From assembly GCA_005888635.1 (NCBI GenBank), contig VBAW01000016.1:1-64000 (forward strand): a stretch of DNA of 64,000 nucleotides, read 5' to 3'. The notes below the pieces were generated by a model that saw nothing but the letters and a program-made list of their open reading frames with translations, was not told the DNA's origin and did no database searches. Made by a program: the position numbers and the translations under genes. Numbering within the stretch: position 1 is the first letter of the stretch; the number at the start of each line of letters is the position of its first letter. The DNA is from Candidatus Bathyarchaeota archaeon. Lineage in GTDB: Archaea; Thermoproteota; Bathyarchaeia; 40CM-2-53-6. Below are positions 46,181 to 54,604 of the stretch, in pieces.

Positions 46181-46318
46181 GAAAGCAGGCAGCATTAGTA
46201 AAGTGTCAACCCGAAAAATCGGCGTAGTGTTTTTGGGGTCTTACCCAAAGGTAAAAGAAACCGCCTTCGAAGACTTCGGTCGCTCCGGTGGTGTAGCCCG
46301 GTTTAGCATAGCGGCCTT

Positions 46319-46341
46319 TGCCTCAATGGTGTGGCGGCCAG
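46319..46341 (+). other. tRNA-Glu intron 1 (anticodon loop, between positions 34 and 35)
   Basis: 23 nt. GGCC (46313-46316) pairs with GGCC (46336-46339) as the 4-bp central helix. The three-base bulges are TTT (46317-46319) and AGT (46340-46342), and the inner helix is GCC/GGC. Cutting each bulge after its second base joins CTT to TCGA. The outer helix is weak. Not the usual 37/38 intron site. Confidence 0.7.
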
Positions 46342-46344
46342 TCG

Positions 46345-46384
46345 AGCCCTAGATCGGGGAGGCTTACGGGAGGACAAGCCCCAG
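46345..46384 (+). other. tRNA-Glu intron 2 region (near position 37/38), possibly two introns
   Basis: A net 40 bases must leave between the two GAGCC copies; the exact ends are ambiguous within that repeat. An inner 23-nt piece (46362-46384) has a BHB with GGGG/CCCC central helix, bulges AGG and AGA and a CTT/AAG inner stem. Its removal would leave 17 nt, where GGGG could then pair with CTTT of the anticodon loop (mostly G-U). Stepwise splicing is inferred. Confidence 0.5.
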
Positions 46385-46406
46385 AGCCGTTGATCGCGGG
46401 TTCAAA

Positions 46407-46428
46407 CGCGGCAGTAAGCTGCTGAAAT
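46407..46428 (+). other. tRNA-Glu intron 3 (T-loop, position 59/60)
   Basis: 22 nt. The outer helix is the T-stem itself (GCGGG/CCCGC). TTCA (46401-46404) pairs with TGAA (46423-46426) as the central helix, bulges are AAC and ATT, and GCGG pairs with CTGC inside. Cutting after the second bulge base restores a standard T-loop TTCAAAT. This is a complete hBHBh-type motif. Confidence 0.8.
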
Positions 46429-46512
46429 TCCCGCCCGGAGCACCATCATTCCGAATTTCGGTTAGTAGACAACCCTTCGACTAAGATGGTTTGGTCCTTG
46501 TCAATTGTCTAC

Positions 46513-46926
46513 CTACATGCTTTCGTAGTATCTTCGGGCCAAATTCACTGCATCTTGGGATCTGCTCGCGATGGTCTTGTATTCCGGTCGACGGTCTCCC
46601 GCAATCGAAGACGCTTTTTCGAAAAACTTCCTGACGCCTTCTGGATCTCCACGGTATAGTGCAATCCCGCCCGCAATCCTGTACCACACTTCGGCCCGAG
46701 TCTTGTTTCCATTTGAGTCAAAAGCGGTCGCCTGGTTGACCGCATCTTCCAAAGTGGTGATGATTTTCTTCGGGTCGAGGAAGAGGAGTCTAGAAAGAGA
46801 CTGATACATCTCAGCGTCGCCAACGGTTATCTCCTGAAGCTTGCTAAGAACGAGCGGCTCCTGGTTTTCCAGCGAACCTCCCGCAGGAGAAGGCTGGTTT
46901 TTCTTCTTGCCAAACAGACCGAGCAT
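46513..46926 (-). CDS. Hypothetical TPR-like helical protein
   Basis: 137 aa, soluble. The N-terminus MLGLFGKKKNQPSP is basic; the rest is helical with EVWYRIAGGIALYRGDPEGVRKFFEKAS, resembling a tetratricopeptide-type helix pair. No family name can be given. Convergent end with the tRNA-Glu gene, and divergent from the small ORF at 47041. Confidence 0.6.
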   Translation of the reverse strand: MLGLFGKKKNQPSPAGGSLENQEPLVLSKLQEITVGDAEMYQSLSRLLFLDPKKIITTLEDAVNQATAFDSNGNKTRAEVWYRIAGGIALYRGDPEGVRKFFEKASSIAGDRRPEYKTIASRSQDAVNLARRYYESM

Positions 46927-47040
46927 CAGTAGATAACCTGTTCCCCTTGCTGAGGGTCAGCGTTCGGCCCAGCCCATTTAAGAGTTCATTTCCCGAATGT
47001 TGATATTGACGAGTAGCTATGCATTGTATGATCAGGTAAG

Positions 47041-47151
47041 ATGAGTGTCGAAGACAAGCTAGTTCGACGACGCGAGCTGAAGGAGAAATCTCGAAAAAGG
47101 AAGAGAGGGCCCTACCGAAAGGCTTCAAGCGGAAGACTCATCAAGTATTAG
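47041..47151 (+). CDS. Possible 36-aa basic protein
   Basis: ATG 47041 to TAG 47151. The product is very basic (ELKEKSRKRKRGPYRKASSG), like small RNA- or ribosome-binding proteins. It lies alone in the gap between two minus-strand genes and has no strong ribosome-binding site. Supported only by composition. Confidence 0.4.
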   Translation: MSVEDKLVRRRELKEKSRKRKRGPYRKASSGRLIKY

Positions 47152-47290
47152 TCAACTTCACCGCGTTCGAGAAGCTCTGAGAATCGAGTCAGCCTAATCC
47201 AAATTGAATGTTAGCTAATGGGAGAGAGAGCGCACGAGACTGGCTCTGGCCTGGATTTGCCAGTCTAAAATAATGAACTCACGAGAGCCC

Positions 47291-47740
47291 TCAAGAGAGT
47301 ACTGGGATACGCCGATACTTTCCAATGCTGCTGGGTTCGATGCTCACTAATTCAGAGCAGCTGTGGTTTCCGAAGCATATTGTGCAATGCTCTACGTCCC
47401 AGGTGGGATCTACCTTGCGGCAAGTCTCGCACATCAGGCCCAGCGCACGAATATCGGTGCAAGCCTGGCACAGTTTCTGTGAAACTTGCAGCGGGTTAGG
47501 GTTCCGGGATAACATCGACGCAATATCTTTACTCATGGCCTTGACTTCAGGGGCGGCTCCAAGCTCGACAGCTTCTCCGCGGACCTGATGCTGATACTTG
47601 CTTACGGCCGCCTGAGTTACTCCGAGTTTCCTCGCGACCTGTTCCTGCTTGAGTCCGTATTCTTCTATGAGTTCCCTAGCCACAAGTGCGCGTAGGGCTG
47701 GGATAACTGACTTCGAGGCCACTTCGCAGGGAATTATCAA
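47291..47740 (-). CDS. HTH transcriptional regulator with Cys-rich C-terminal domain
   Basis: 149 aa. Residues 10-55 form a helix-turn-helix (EEYGLKQEQVARKLGVTQAA, then VSKYQHQVRG). The C-terminal half holds CQACTDIRALGLMCETC and a further CTICFGNHSC, which look like a metal or Fe-S site. Similar archaeal XRE-like regulators carry this Cys pattern. A TATA-like sequence (TTTTTAATT on its strand) lies just upstream at 47753-47761. Divergent from the DUF59 gene, which it may control; a redox or metal sensor role is inferred. Confidence 0.75.
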   Translation of the reverse strand: MIIPCEVASKSVIPALRALVARELIEEYGLKQEQVARKLGVTQAAVSKYQHQVRGEAVELGAAPEVKAMSKDIASMLSRNPNPLQVSQKLCQACTDIRALGLMCETCRKVDPTWDVEHCTICFGNHSCSELVSIEPSSIGKYRRIPVLS

Positions 47741-47920
47741 ACGGAGACGGCAATTAAAAAGGACGAGTAGCCTATTTAAACATGACCTATGTCATAATCC
47801 AGTCGCGGGGACCTCCATTATTATCGGTAGATAGTCGAATAATCAATCGCTGTCTTCGGGGACTGACGACGGTTAGGCCGGAGACACGAATGCATAAATG
47901 AAATCATAACCAATTTGATT

Positions 47921-47926
47921 GAGGAG
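47921..47926 (+). promoter_or_regulatory. Strong ribosome-binding site deciding the 47933 start
   Basis: GAGGAG stands six bases before ATG 47933. It lies inside the frame of the alternative TTG 47915 and so favours the later start. Confidence 0.65.
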
Positions 47927-47932
47927 AACAAG

Positions 47933-48244
47933 ATGGTAACAGTGGATGAGATCACAAAGGAGCTTGAGAAGGTTGTGGATCCCGAGATTGGACTTCCGAT
48001 AACAGAGATGCACCTAGTCGACGAGATCGACATCAAAGAAGACGGAGTGCTGTTCATAAAATATCATCTCACCGCCCCGTTCTGTCCGCCGATTTTCGCG
48101 GAGGATATTGGGATGAACATTCGTCAACTTACATCGAAACTTGATGGCGTGAAGAAGGTAACAGTAATTCTTCACGGTCATGCTTTGGCGAACGAGATCA
48201 ATCAGAGAGTGAATCCTGACTACACTCCTCCGCCTTCGTCATAG
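47933..48244 (+). CDS. DUF59 / SufT-like metal-sulfur cluster assembly protein
   Basis: 103 aa. VVDPEIGLPITEMHLVDEI is the DUF59 signature, and TAPFCPPIFAEDI carries the conserved Cys, as in PaaD/SufT/Fe-S assembly proteins. It works with Fe-S cluster maturation. The same domain is fused to the Mrp ATPase at 44107. ATG chosen by the GAGGAG site upstream. Its neighbour is a Cys-rich HTH regulator on the opposite strand. Confidence 0.82.
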   Translation: MVTVDEITKELEKVVDPEIGLPITEMHLVDEIDIKEDGVLFIKYHLTAPFCPPIFAEDIGMNIRQLTSKLDGVKKVTVILHGHALANEINQRVNPDYTPPPSS

Positions 48245-48487
48245 CTTTCCAACGTCTGTTCGATTTGTTTACCGGAATGGTCATGGCCAGACTTTGCTCC
48301 GAGTCAGACGTTGTAGAAAACTCGGTCCGCCGGTTTGTAGTCGAAGGAGGAGAGATTCTTTTAGGAAGTTTGCGGGAAAGTACTATGCTCTGACGAGAGG
48401 TTAACGCATCGCGGTGGTCCCCTGTCAGAAACATGTGAGACTCGAGTTGAAGGAGTGGATATTCTAACCTCGATGCCGTAGCGGACT

Positions 48488-49186
48488 TTACCGGACGACT
48501 TCGTAAAGAAAGCCACCCAGTAGCCCCCCGAAGATTGGACCTACGATGTATATCCACAAGGTGGCGAAGGGCGTGAGGCTGAATGCTGCCGAAGCAATAG
48601 TGGGGCCCCATGTTCTAGCGGGGTTCAGCGAAGCTCCGGATATGGGACCGAACATCCAGATCGACGCAGCCAGAACCAGTCCTATGGCGACACCTGCCCA
48701 TGACTGGTCAGCTTTCTTGTCGGTCGCGCCGAATATTGTGAATACGAGAATGGCGGTTGCAATAACCTCGGCGAGCAGAGCAGCCCCGACCCCGAAGCCT
48801 AAGCCAGGAGTTGTGTCGCCAAGATTGGTTGCCTTTGCCACGCCGTAGTTGTCGCTGGAAGACCATAAGGCGAGCTGAGCTAGTCCCGCGATTGTCGCTC
48901 CGATTAGTTGGGCTATGATGTAGGGTGCGACCCTTCTGGGCTCCAGCCTTTTGGTGGCCCAGGACGCTATTGTGACCGCAGGGTTGATGTGTGCTCCTGA
49001 GATGTGTCCTATTGAATAGACCGCGACTAGTAGTGCGACCCCGTGGGCAAGTCCTATGACCCCTAGCCCAGCCGCTGTCGATCCCAGCCCAGCCAAGCTG
49101 GTTGCCGTGATAGTCCCTGGACCGACGAGTGTCAAAAGAAATGTTCCGTAGGCTTCGGCCGCTGAAGCTCTTCTAATTCCGTTCAA
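48488..49186 (-). CDS. aqpM: Aquaporin / glycerol facilitator (MIP family)
   Basis: 232 aa with six membrane helices. The two pore motifs are GAHINPAVTIAS (NPA) and GASLNPARTWGP (NPA with the following Arg). Passive water or small neutral solute channel. TTG start at 49186, with a TATA box 28-33 bp upstream implying an almost leaderless mRNA. Gene symbol by analogy with archaeal AqpM. Confidence 0.88.
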   Translation of the reverse strand: MNGIRRASAAEAYGTFLLTLVGPGTITATSLAGLGSTAAGLGVIGLAHGVALLVAVYSIGHISGAHINPAVTIASWATKRLEPRRVAPYIIAQLIGATIAGLAQLALWSSSDNYGVAKATNLGDTTPGLGFGVGAALLAEVIATAILVFTIFGATDKKADQSWAGVAIGLVLAASIWMFGPISGASLNPARTWGPTIASAAFSLTPFATLWIYIVGPIFGGLLGGFLYEVVR

Positions 49187-49213
49187 ATTAGAGCCCCATC
49201 GTCGAGCTTAGGC

Positions 49214-49219
49214 TATATA
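49214..49219 (-). promoter_or_regulatory. TATA box of the aquaporin gene
   Basis: TATATA, centred about 30 bp before the TTG start at 49186, which fits archaeal TATA-to-start distance for a leaderless transcript. Confidence 0.6.
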
Positions 49220-49351
49220 GTGCTTGTTTTTAGCCGCGAAATCTCGCCTGCTAAGGCCGTGGGTATTCATCGGCTCTTGCCGGTATGGTTGTGTACAAGC
49301 AAGATTATTTCTATGGTTTCAGCCATGACTAGTGTTGAATAGTCGTTGAGC

Positions 49352-51202
49352 ATGGTTAACAGTTTCACCTGGATGATTGGCGGTCCTCAGGGTAGCGGGA
49401 TCAATTCCGTCGCCGAGAATTTCGCGAAGGCATGCATTCGGGGCGGATTGCATATATTTGCCAATATCGAATATCACTCAAATATCAAGGGTGAGCATAG
49501 CTATTACCGGTTGAGGGTTGATTCGCGTGAGCCCAGATCCCACGTCGACTGGGTAGACCTTCTTGTTGCTCTAGATAGGGAAACGATGTTCGGTGACCTG
49601 AACAAGGTTCATCCTACTCATCGGGGTCATCGCCATGAGGTCAGCCCGGGGGGCGGGATAATCTATGACTCCAGCCTCAAATTGCAGCCTGAGTCATTTG
49701 GTAGAGATGACATCAAGCTCTTTCCCGTACCCTACATGGATCTACTCATTGATGCTCTCAAAGAGTTTGGAAAAGACAAGGAGCTAAGCAAGTATCAAGT
49801 CATGGTCAACACCATTGCGCTGGGAGCATCCATCGGGCTAGTAGACTATGATTTTGACCTAGCGACCGAGGCAATCAAGGAAGGCTTCACAGGACGGAAA
49901 GCCGCTCTTGGAGACTTGAACATCAGCGCAGCTCGTCACGGTTACGACTATGCGAAGAAAATGTTCGGGCAGAACGCTTTCCCGATAAAGCTGCGAAAGC
50001 AACCCTTAGGCGCGAAACGGATGATGATACGCGGAGTCCAGGCGATCGCAATTGGCAAGTTGAAAGCAGGATGCGGTTTCCAGACCTACTATCCAATCAC
50101 TCCGGCCACTGACGAGAGTGAGTATCTCGAGTCCCATCAACCAGAGTACAACATGATCGTCGTTCAGGCAGAGGATGAAATATCAGCGATAAACATGGCT
50201 ACGGGTGCCGCTCACGCGGGTCTACGTTCGTCGACTTCGACCTCGGGTCCTGGATTCTCGCTGATGGCTGAAGGACTGGGATGGGCAGGAATAACGGAGG
50301 CGCCAGGTCCTGTGATTATTCTGTGGCAGAGAGCTGGACCCGCCACAGGACTCCCAACGAGGACGGAACAGGCGGATTTGCGGTTCGCGCTCCACGCTGC
50401 CCACGGCGAGTTTCCCAGGATCATCATTGCACCGGGAGATGTTGCGGAGTGCTTCTACGATACCTTCGATGCTTTCAACTATGCTGAGCATTACCAGGTT
50501 CCCGTAATCATTCTGGCCGATAAGTTCCTGGCGAGCACGTACAAGGACATTCCGCTCTTCAACACGGACGGGATGAAGGTCGATAGAGGAGACCTAGTCC
50601 AGGAAGCGGATCTTGCTAAGAGCCCGGACTACAAGAGATACCAGTTTACGGATCTTGGAATCTCTCCTAGAGCTAGACCGGGTCTGAAGGGTGGCGTATT
50701 CTGGACTACTGGAGATGAGCATGATGAGTACGGCCACATCACCGAGGCGGCTGACCTCCGGGTCCGGATGATGAAGAAGAGGATGAACAAGATCGAGCTA
50801 GCTGGTCAAGTCATCCCTAACTCGAAGAAAGCCATCCTACACGGACCTACGTCTGCACCCATCACCTTGGTCGGCTGGGGATCGACGAAGGGCGCGATCC
50901 TGGACGGGATGGAGGATCTCAGGGCTGATGGAATCGAGACGAATTTCTTGCAGATACGATATGTAAATCCGTTCCCGACAGACTTCGTTCAGAAAGTTCT
51001 CTCAAGTTCCCGACGCACGGTCGCAGTTGAGAACAACTATTCTGGACAAATGGCCGGTTTGATCCGCGAGAGAACCGGGATAGCCATAGACAGCAAGGTC
51101 GTCAAGTTCGACGGTCGACCCTTCTCCCAGAACGAGGTTTATGAGGGCGTCAAGGACGTTGTTAGAGATGGTGCCAAGGAGGTCACACTGAGCCATGCTT
51201 GA
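49352..51202 (+). CDS. korA: 2-oxoacid:ferredoxin oxidoreductase, fused gamma-alpha subunit
   Basis: ATG 49352 is preferred to TTG 49346. Residues about 1-190 are the gamma domain (GGPQGSGINSVAENFAKA). From about 210 is the alpha subunit with YYPITPATDESE, the YPITP motif involved in CoA and substrate binding. It forms an alpha-beta enzyme with the next gene, oxidatively decarboxylating 2-oxoacids such as 2-oxoglutarate or pyruvate with ferredoxin as acceptor. The fused layout is typical of aerobic archaea such as Sulfolobus. Stop overlaps the beta start by 8 bp. Confidence 0.92.
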   Translation: MVNSFTWMIGGPQGSGINSVAENFAKACIRGGLHIFANIEYHSNIKGEHSYYRLRVDSREPRSHVDWVDLLVALDRETMFGDLNKVHPTHRGHRHEVSPGGGIIYDSSLKLQPESFGRDDIKLFPVPYMDLLIDALKEFGKDKELSKYQVMVNTIALGASIGLVDYDFDLATEAIKEGFTGRKAALGDLNISAARHGYDYAKKMFGQNAFPIKLRKQPLGAKRMMIRGVQAIAIGKLKAGCGFQTYYPITPATDESEYLESHQPEYNMIVVQAEDEISAINMATGAAHAGLRSSTSTSGPGFSLMAEGLGWAGITEAPGPVIILWQRAGPATGLPTRTEQADLRFALHAAHGEFPRIIIAPGDVAECFYDTFDAFNYAEHYQVPVIILADKFLASTYKDIPLFNTDGMKVDRGDLVQEADLAKSPDYKRYQFTDLGISPRARPGLKGGVFWTTGDEHDEYGHITEAADLRVRMMKKRMNKIELAGQVIPNSKKAILHGPTSAPITLVGWGSTKGAILDGMEDLRADGIETNFLQIRYVNPFPTDFVQKVLSSSRRTVAVENNYSGQMAGLIRERTGIAIDSKVVKFDGRPFSQNEVYEGVKDVVRDGAKEVTLSHA

Positions 51203-52124
51203 GCTGAAAAACTATCGGACCCAGGTTCACAATGACTGGTGCCCTGGTTGCGGGGACTTTGGCATCGTAAACGCGATCCAGATGACTCTCTTGGAGATGC
51301 AGCTTGAGCCGCATCGGATCGGATTATTCTCTGGTATCGGATGCTCAGGCAAGACACCCCACTTTGTCAACGCGTACGGTTTCCACACTCTGCACGGCAG
51401 AGTCCTGCCAATTGCGACAGGAGCCAAGTTGGCGAATCCTAGCTTGACGGTTATTGCCGTTGGTGGAGATGGCGACGGACTGGGAATCGGGGCCGGACAC
51501 TTCGTCAATACAGGGCGGAGGAATCTCGACTTTACATACGTGCTACATGATAACGGGGTCTACGGCTTGACCAAGGGACAAGCTTCGCCAACCCTCCCGA
51601 AAGGCTTGAAGACGAAGTCTATGCCTGCTCCTTCGATTGTTGAAGGTATTAACCCGATCGCGATGGCTATTGCTTCTGGATACACGTTCGTGGCGAGAAG
51701 CTACGCGCTTGACGTGAGACACTTGAAGGCGACTCTCCGTGCTGCCATTGAGCACCGTGGAAGCGCGTTCGTGGACGTTCTCCAGACTTGTCCGACCTAC
51801 AATGACATCAATACGAAAGAGTGGTACGCTGGCGATGATCTTCCGTCAAAGGCACCGCGGTTGTACAAGCTCGAGGAGACGGGTTATGATGGTAAGGTCG
51901 CGGACCCTACCGTAAGAGATGAGACTAATTTGAAAAAGGGAAATGCTCTGCTGAAATCTTTCGAGTGGGGCGAGAAGATTCCTATTGGGGTCTTCTTCAA
52001 GGTGGAGGTTGCAACTTTTGAGGACCAGCTGGCCAACCGTATGCCTGCTCTGAAGGAGAAACCCTTCGTGGAGCATGACATTTACAGTCGAGACATTTCT
52101 CCACTACTGGACGAGCTAGCGTAG
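51195..52124 (+). CDS. korB: 2-oxoacid:ferredoxin oxidoreductase, beta subunit
   Basis: 309 aa. WCPGCGDFG and GIGCSGK, with QTCPTYND further on, give the four cysteines for the single 4Fe-4S cluster. GGDGDGLGIGAGHFVN is the thiamine-diphosphate and Mg site. Overlaps korA by 8 bp, so the two are made together. A hairpin terminator follows at 52175. Confidence 0.93.
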   Translation: MLELKNYRTQVHNDWCPGCGDFGIVNAIQMTLLEMQLEPHRIGLFSGIGCSGKTPHFVNAYGFHTLHGRVLPIATGAKLANPSLTVIAVGGDGDGLGIGAGHFVNTGRRNLDFTYVLHDNGVYGLTKGQASPTLPKGLKTKSMPAPSIVEGINPIAMAIASGYTFVARSYALDVRHLKATLRAAIEHRGSAFVDVLQTCPTYNDINTKEWYAGDDLPSKAPRLYKLEETGYDGKVADPTVRDETNLKKGNALLKSFEWGEKIPIGVFFKVEVATFEDQLANRMPALKEKPFVEHDIYSRDISPLLDELA

Positions 52125-52174
52125 GCAGACGATCCCCGGCATTCTCATCGCGACTGCTCGCGCATTTGAGAGCC

Positions 52175-52193
52175 ACCCCCCTGGGAGGGGGGT
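52175..52193 (+). terminator. G-C hairpin after korB
   Basis: A perfect 7-bp stem (ACCCCCC at 52175-52181 with GGGGGGT at 52187-52193) and a five-base loop TGGGA. No T-run follows directly, but a TTATTTT lies about 20 bp on. The remaining gap to 52452 holds nothing recognised. Confidence 0.5.
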
Positions 52194-52452
52194 CGGACTA
52201 GTGACTCTTCCAGAATGGGCTTATTTTCCGCGTCTATCATTAATTCTGCGTTGAATGTTGAATCTGTCGAGCGGCGAGAACGAGCAGGTGCCGCAAGGAG
52301 AACGAGCATTTAGCGACAAGCGATTATACGGTTGGGGAAGCGTCTCCAGCGTTTTGAAATGCCCGGCGGGGCGGAAGTGGTTAGGGAAAAGGGGCGGTAG
52401 ACTCAGACCCTTGAGAGTCATTAGAGGCGAAAAACTTGTCATGCTTCAGGTC

Positions 52453-53304
52453 CTAGAGACTGTAGGGGATCCGTAGATCCTGGCCTGCGGTTCTAAAACC
52501 GAGCTTGATAGATAGCGGCGGACGTCTCTTGTGCTCGGATTTGAGCCACCGAATTCGGACTTTTTCCACGGTGCGCCGCGGAATCCGTAATTCATCGCTT
52601 ATTTCCCGCGGGGGCATCCATCTCTCAAGCCTCCATAGGATTGAGTCCAGCTTGCTGTACTCCAATCCAAGCTCATCTTCGGCGATCTGTCCAGGCCAGA
52701 GCTCAGGGCTAGAGGGCTTTGAGAAGATTCTTCGCGGAAGTCCCAAGTGTCTTGCGATATCTCTCACTGCACTCTTGTACAGGTCCGCTATCGGTTGGAT
52801 ATCACATGCACCATCGCCGTATTTTGTGAAGTATCCGAGCATAATCTCACTCTTGTCACCGGTGCCCACGACAAGCCCTTTGCTTGTGTTTGCAAAGTAG
52901 TATAGGATCATTGCCCGGAGCCGAGATTTCACATTTCCGTGAGCAATGACACTGTACATCATCCTTGACGGGTGAAGTACCGTTGCAGCGTCCTGTACGA
53001 GAGATGTCATGTCAAGAGTCTTGAACTTGATTCCGAACTGTCCCGCAACCTCCTGTGCGTCCTGCACGCTCCTCCGGCTTCTCGTTTCGGCCTCGGGAAG
53101 GCAGAACCCAAGGGTCCTCTGTCCGCCAAGAGCTTTCGAGCATAAAGCGGCCGTGACGCTTGAATCGAGCCCGCCGGACATACCGATTACGAGATGTCTC
53201 GCGCCTATTCTTTCAGAATGTGTTCTGAGAAATCGTACAATTCTGTCAACAGTCTCGTCTGGTTCTCCGACTGAAAATGGATTGGCTCCCGCCCTCGAGC
53301 GCAT
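52453..53304 (-). CDS. nadE: NAD+ synthetase (ammonia-dependent type)
   Basis: 283 aa. GMSGGLDSSVTAAL is the PP-loop that binds ATP; GTGDKSEIMLGYFTKYGDGA binds deamido-NAD, and KSEHKRRPP is the typical C-terminal end. No glutaminase domain is present, so ammonia is the likely nitrogen donor. It converts deamido-NAD to NAD in the cytoplasm. 40 bp downstream of the PAN-like gene on the same strand. Confidence 0.92.
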   Translation of the reverse strand: MRSRAGANPFSVGEPDETVDRIVRFLRTHSERIGARHLVIGMSGGLDSSVTAALCSKALGGQRTLGFCLPEAETRSRRSVQDAQEVAGQFGIKFKTLDMTSLVQDAATVLHPSRMMYSVIAHGNVKSRLRAMILYYFANTSKGLVVGTGDKSEIMLGYFTKYGDGACDIQPIADLYKSAVRDIARHLGLPRRIFSKPSSPELWPGQIAEDELGLEYSKLDSILWRLERWMPPREISDELRIPRRTVEKVRIRWLKSEHKRRPPLSIKLGFRTAGQDLRIPYSL

Positions 53305-53344
53305 AGTCGTCCCCCGAGTAGAGGGTGGATAAAGCCCGAATGGT

Positions 53345-54604
53345 CTAGCTGACGATGCGTGAGTCTCGTTCTTCGGAGCCCAAGTTTCGGAAGAGAGTCG
53401 TAACTCGATCTATTGTCACGAAGGGCTCTCCCTGGAATGACGCTTCGCTAGCCGCCTCTTGCACGATGTTCTTCATGTCTCGCGGTGTAATTACGTACTG
53501 GTCCTTCACTATTATTCCGCGATCAGGAATCGACGCCTCGTACACTTGGCGTCGCGAGCGGATGATACGCCAGATCTCATCGAACGCTTCCTCTGTGAGT
53601 CCGCCGTCGTACTTCGAGATTGACGGGTCAACCTCGACCTTGGACAAGTAGAAGTCGAGTATTCTCTTGACCTCTTCCCTGGTCTTTGGTGGCGGGACGT
53701 AAATTATCCGTTTCATTCTGTCCATAAGCGCAGGGTCGATGACGCTGGGATAGTTAGTAGCGAAGATTACTGCTACGTTCCGGTTGACGTGGAATCCTTC
53801 ACCGAGCTCTGTCAAGATCTGGTTGAGCATTCCTTGAACATCCCGTCCCGCATCAGTAGTGGCCTCCATTCTCGCCCGGCCAATTGCATCTGCCTCGTCG
53901 ATGAACAGGACGGTTGGGGCAGATTCTCTTGCCAGCTTGAATACCTCTTTGACATTCTTGGCAGATTCTCCGAGCCACTTTGAGACTATTTCGTAACTCT
54001 CTATCTTCAGGAAACTGGTGTGCTGCCCGTGTTTGCTGATCGTTCCCGCCACTGCCTTAGCCATGTAGGTCTTGCCTGTACCTGGCGGTCCGAATAGGAG
54101 AACTGATCCCGCCTCTTCCAACATTCGGGGGTCGCGAATGATTTGTTCCCTTCTAGTCCTTGTCTCCGGGTCCAATATCCATTCTATGGCTTGTCTCAAG
54201 CTGAGCAGTTCCTTGCCCAGACCCACTATGTCTTCATAGAAGACCTTCGGAGCTTTCTCAACTTGATATTCGAGGAGACTCCGGTCCCTCATTCGTTCTA
54301 TAACATCGACGATAACGCCCTTCGTTGGGGATAATACCGCGTCGACGCTTGTGTTTACTTTGTCTCTTACTTCGGGCGGGATACTCACCTGAAATGCTTG
54401 ACCGCCTGAGAGTCGGACGAGAGCCGTGTCTCCTTTTACCTCTTCTACGGTGCCAATGGGTCGCATTCCCTGCTTGAGCTCCTCCATCAGATTGTGGTAG
54501 CGTCGGAGTTCAGTTTGGAGATATTCTATCTGGCGTTCCTTTCGCGTCAGCTCTTTCTCAAGTTCAAGCGCTGGAGGATATTCTGGCGCGTTTTGCTCAG
54601 CCAT
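53345..54604 (-). CDS. PAN-like AAA+ proteasome-activating ATPase without HbYX tail
   Basis: 419 aa. N-terminal coiled coil (ELEKELTRKERQIEYLQTEL), OB-type domain around residues 50-115, then the AAA module with Walker A GPPGTGKT, Walker B VLFIDEAD, and MDRMKRIIYVPPP near the arginine fingers. Layout and length match PAN (about 400-430 aa). The C-terminus ends DSRIVS, without the hydrophobic-Tyr-x motif that docks PAN onto the 20S proteasome. It may work with another partner or as an independent unfoldase. Confidence 0.82.
   Translation of the reverse strand: MAEQNAPEYPPALELEKELTRKERQIEYLQTELRRYHNLMEELKQGMRPIGTVEEVKGDTALVRLSGGQAFQVSIPPEVRDKVNTSVDAVLSPTKGVIVDVIERMRDRSLLEYQVEKAPKVFYEDIVGLGKELLSLRQAIEWILDPETRTRREQIIRDPRMLEEAGSVLLFGPPGTGKTYMAKAVAGTISKHGQHTSFLKIESYEIVSKWLGESAKNVKEVFKLARESAPTVLFIDEADAIGRARMEATTDAGRDVQGMLNQILTELGEGFHVNRNVAVIFATNYPSVIDPALMDRMKRIIYVPPPKTREEVKRILDFYLSKVEVDPSISKYDGGLTEEAFDEIWRIIRSRRQVYEASIPDRGIIVKDQYVITPRDMKNIVQEAASEASFQGEPFVTIDRVTTLFRNLGSEERDSRIVS

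Larger units (their letters stand above)
46282..46442 (+). tRNA. tRNA-Glu (UUC) interrupted by three or four introns
   Basis: Acceptor GCTCCGG (46282-46288) pairs fully with CCGGAGC (46435-46441); A73 and encoded CCA (46443-46445) follow. Removing 46319-46341, a net 40 bases between the two GAGCC copies (46344, 46384), and 46407-46428 leaves exactly 76 nt: D-arm, stem GCGGC/GCCGT, loop CTTTCGA, T-arm GCGGG-TTCAAAT-CCCGC. This is a standard archaeal tRNA-Glu. Two of the introns have clear BHB motifs. The 40-base insert may be a 23-nt intron plus a 17-nt one. Reading it as one intron would give a Gln anticodon, which conflicts with the Glu-like acceptor and leaves the T-loop broken. Confidence 0.85.

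Noticed and set aside
46320-46384. Reading the tRNA as tRNA-Gln (TTG) with a single anticodon-loop intron
   Set aside because: The T-loop would still be interrupted, the acceptor stem and D-arm are of archaeal Glu type, and no BHB supports a single 63-nt intron.
48198-48611. Minus-strand frame of 137 codons overlapping the aquaporin and DUF59 genes
   Set aside because: It runs over both real genes in another frame and has poor protein character.
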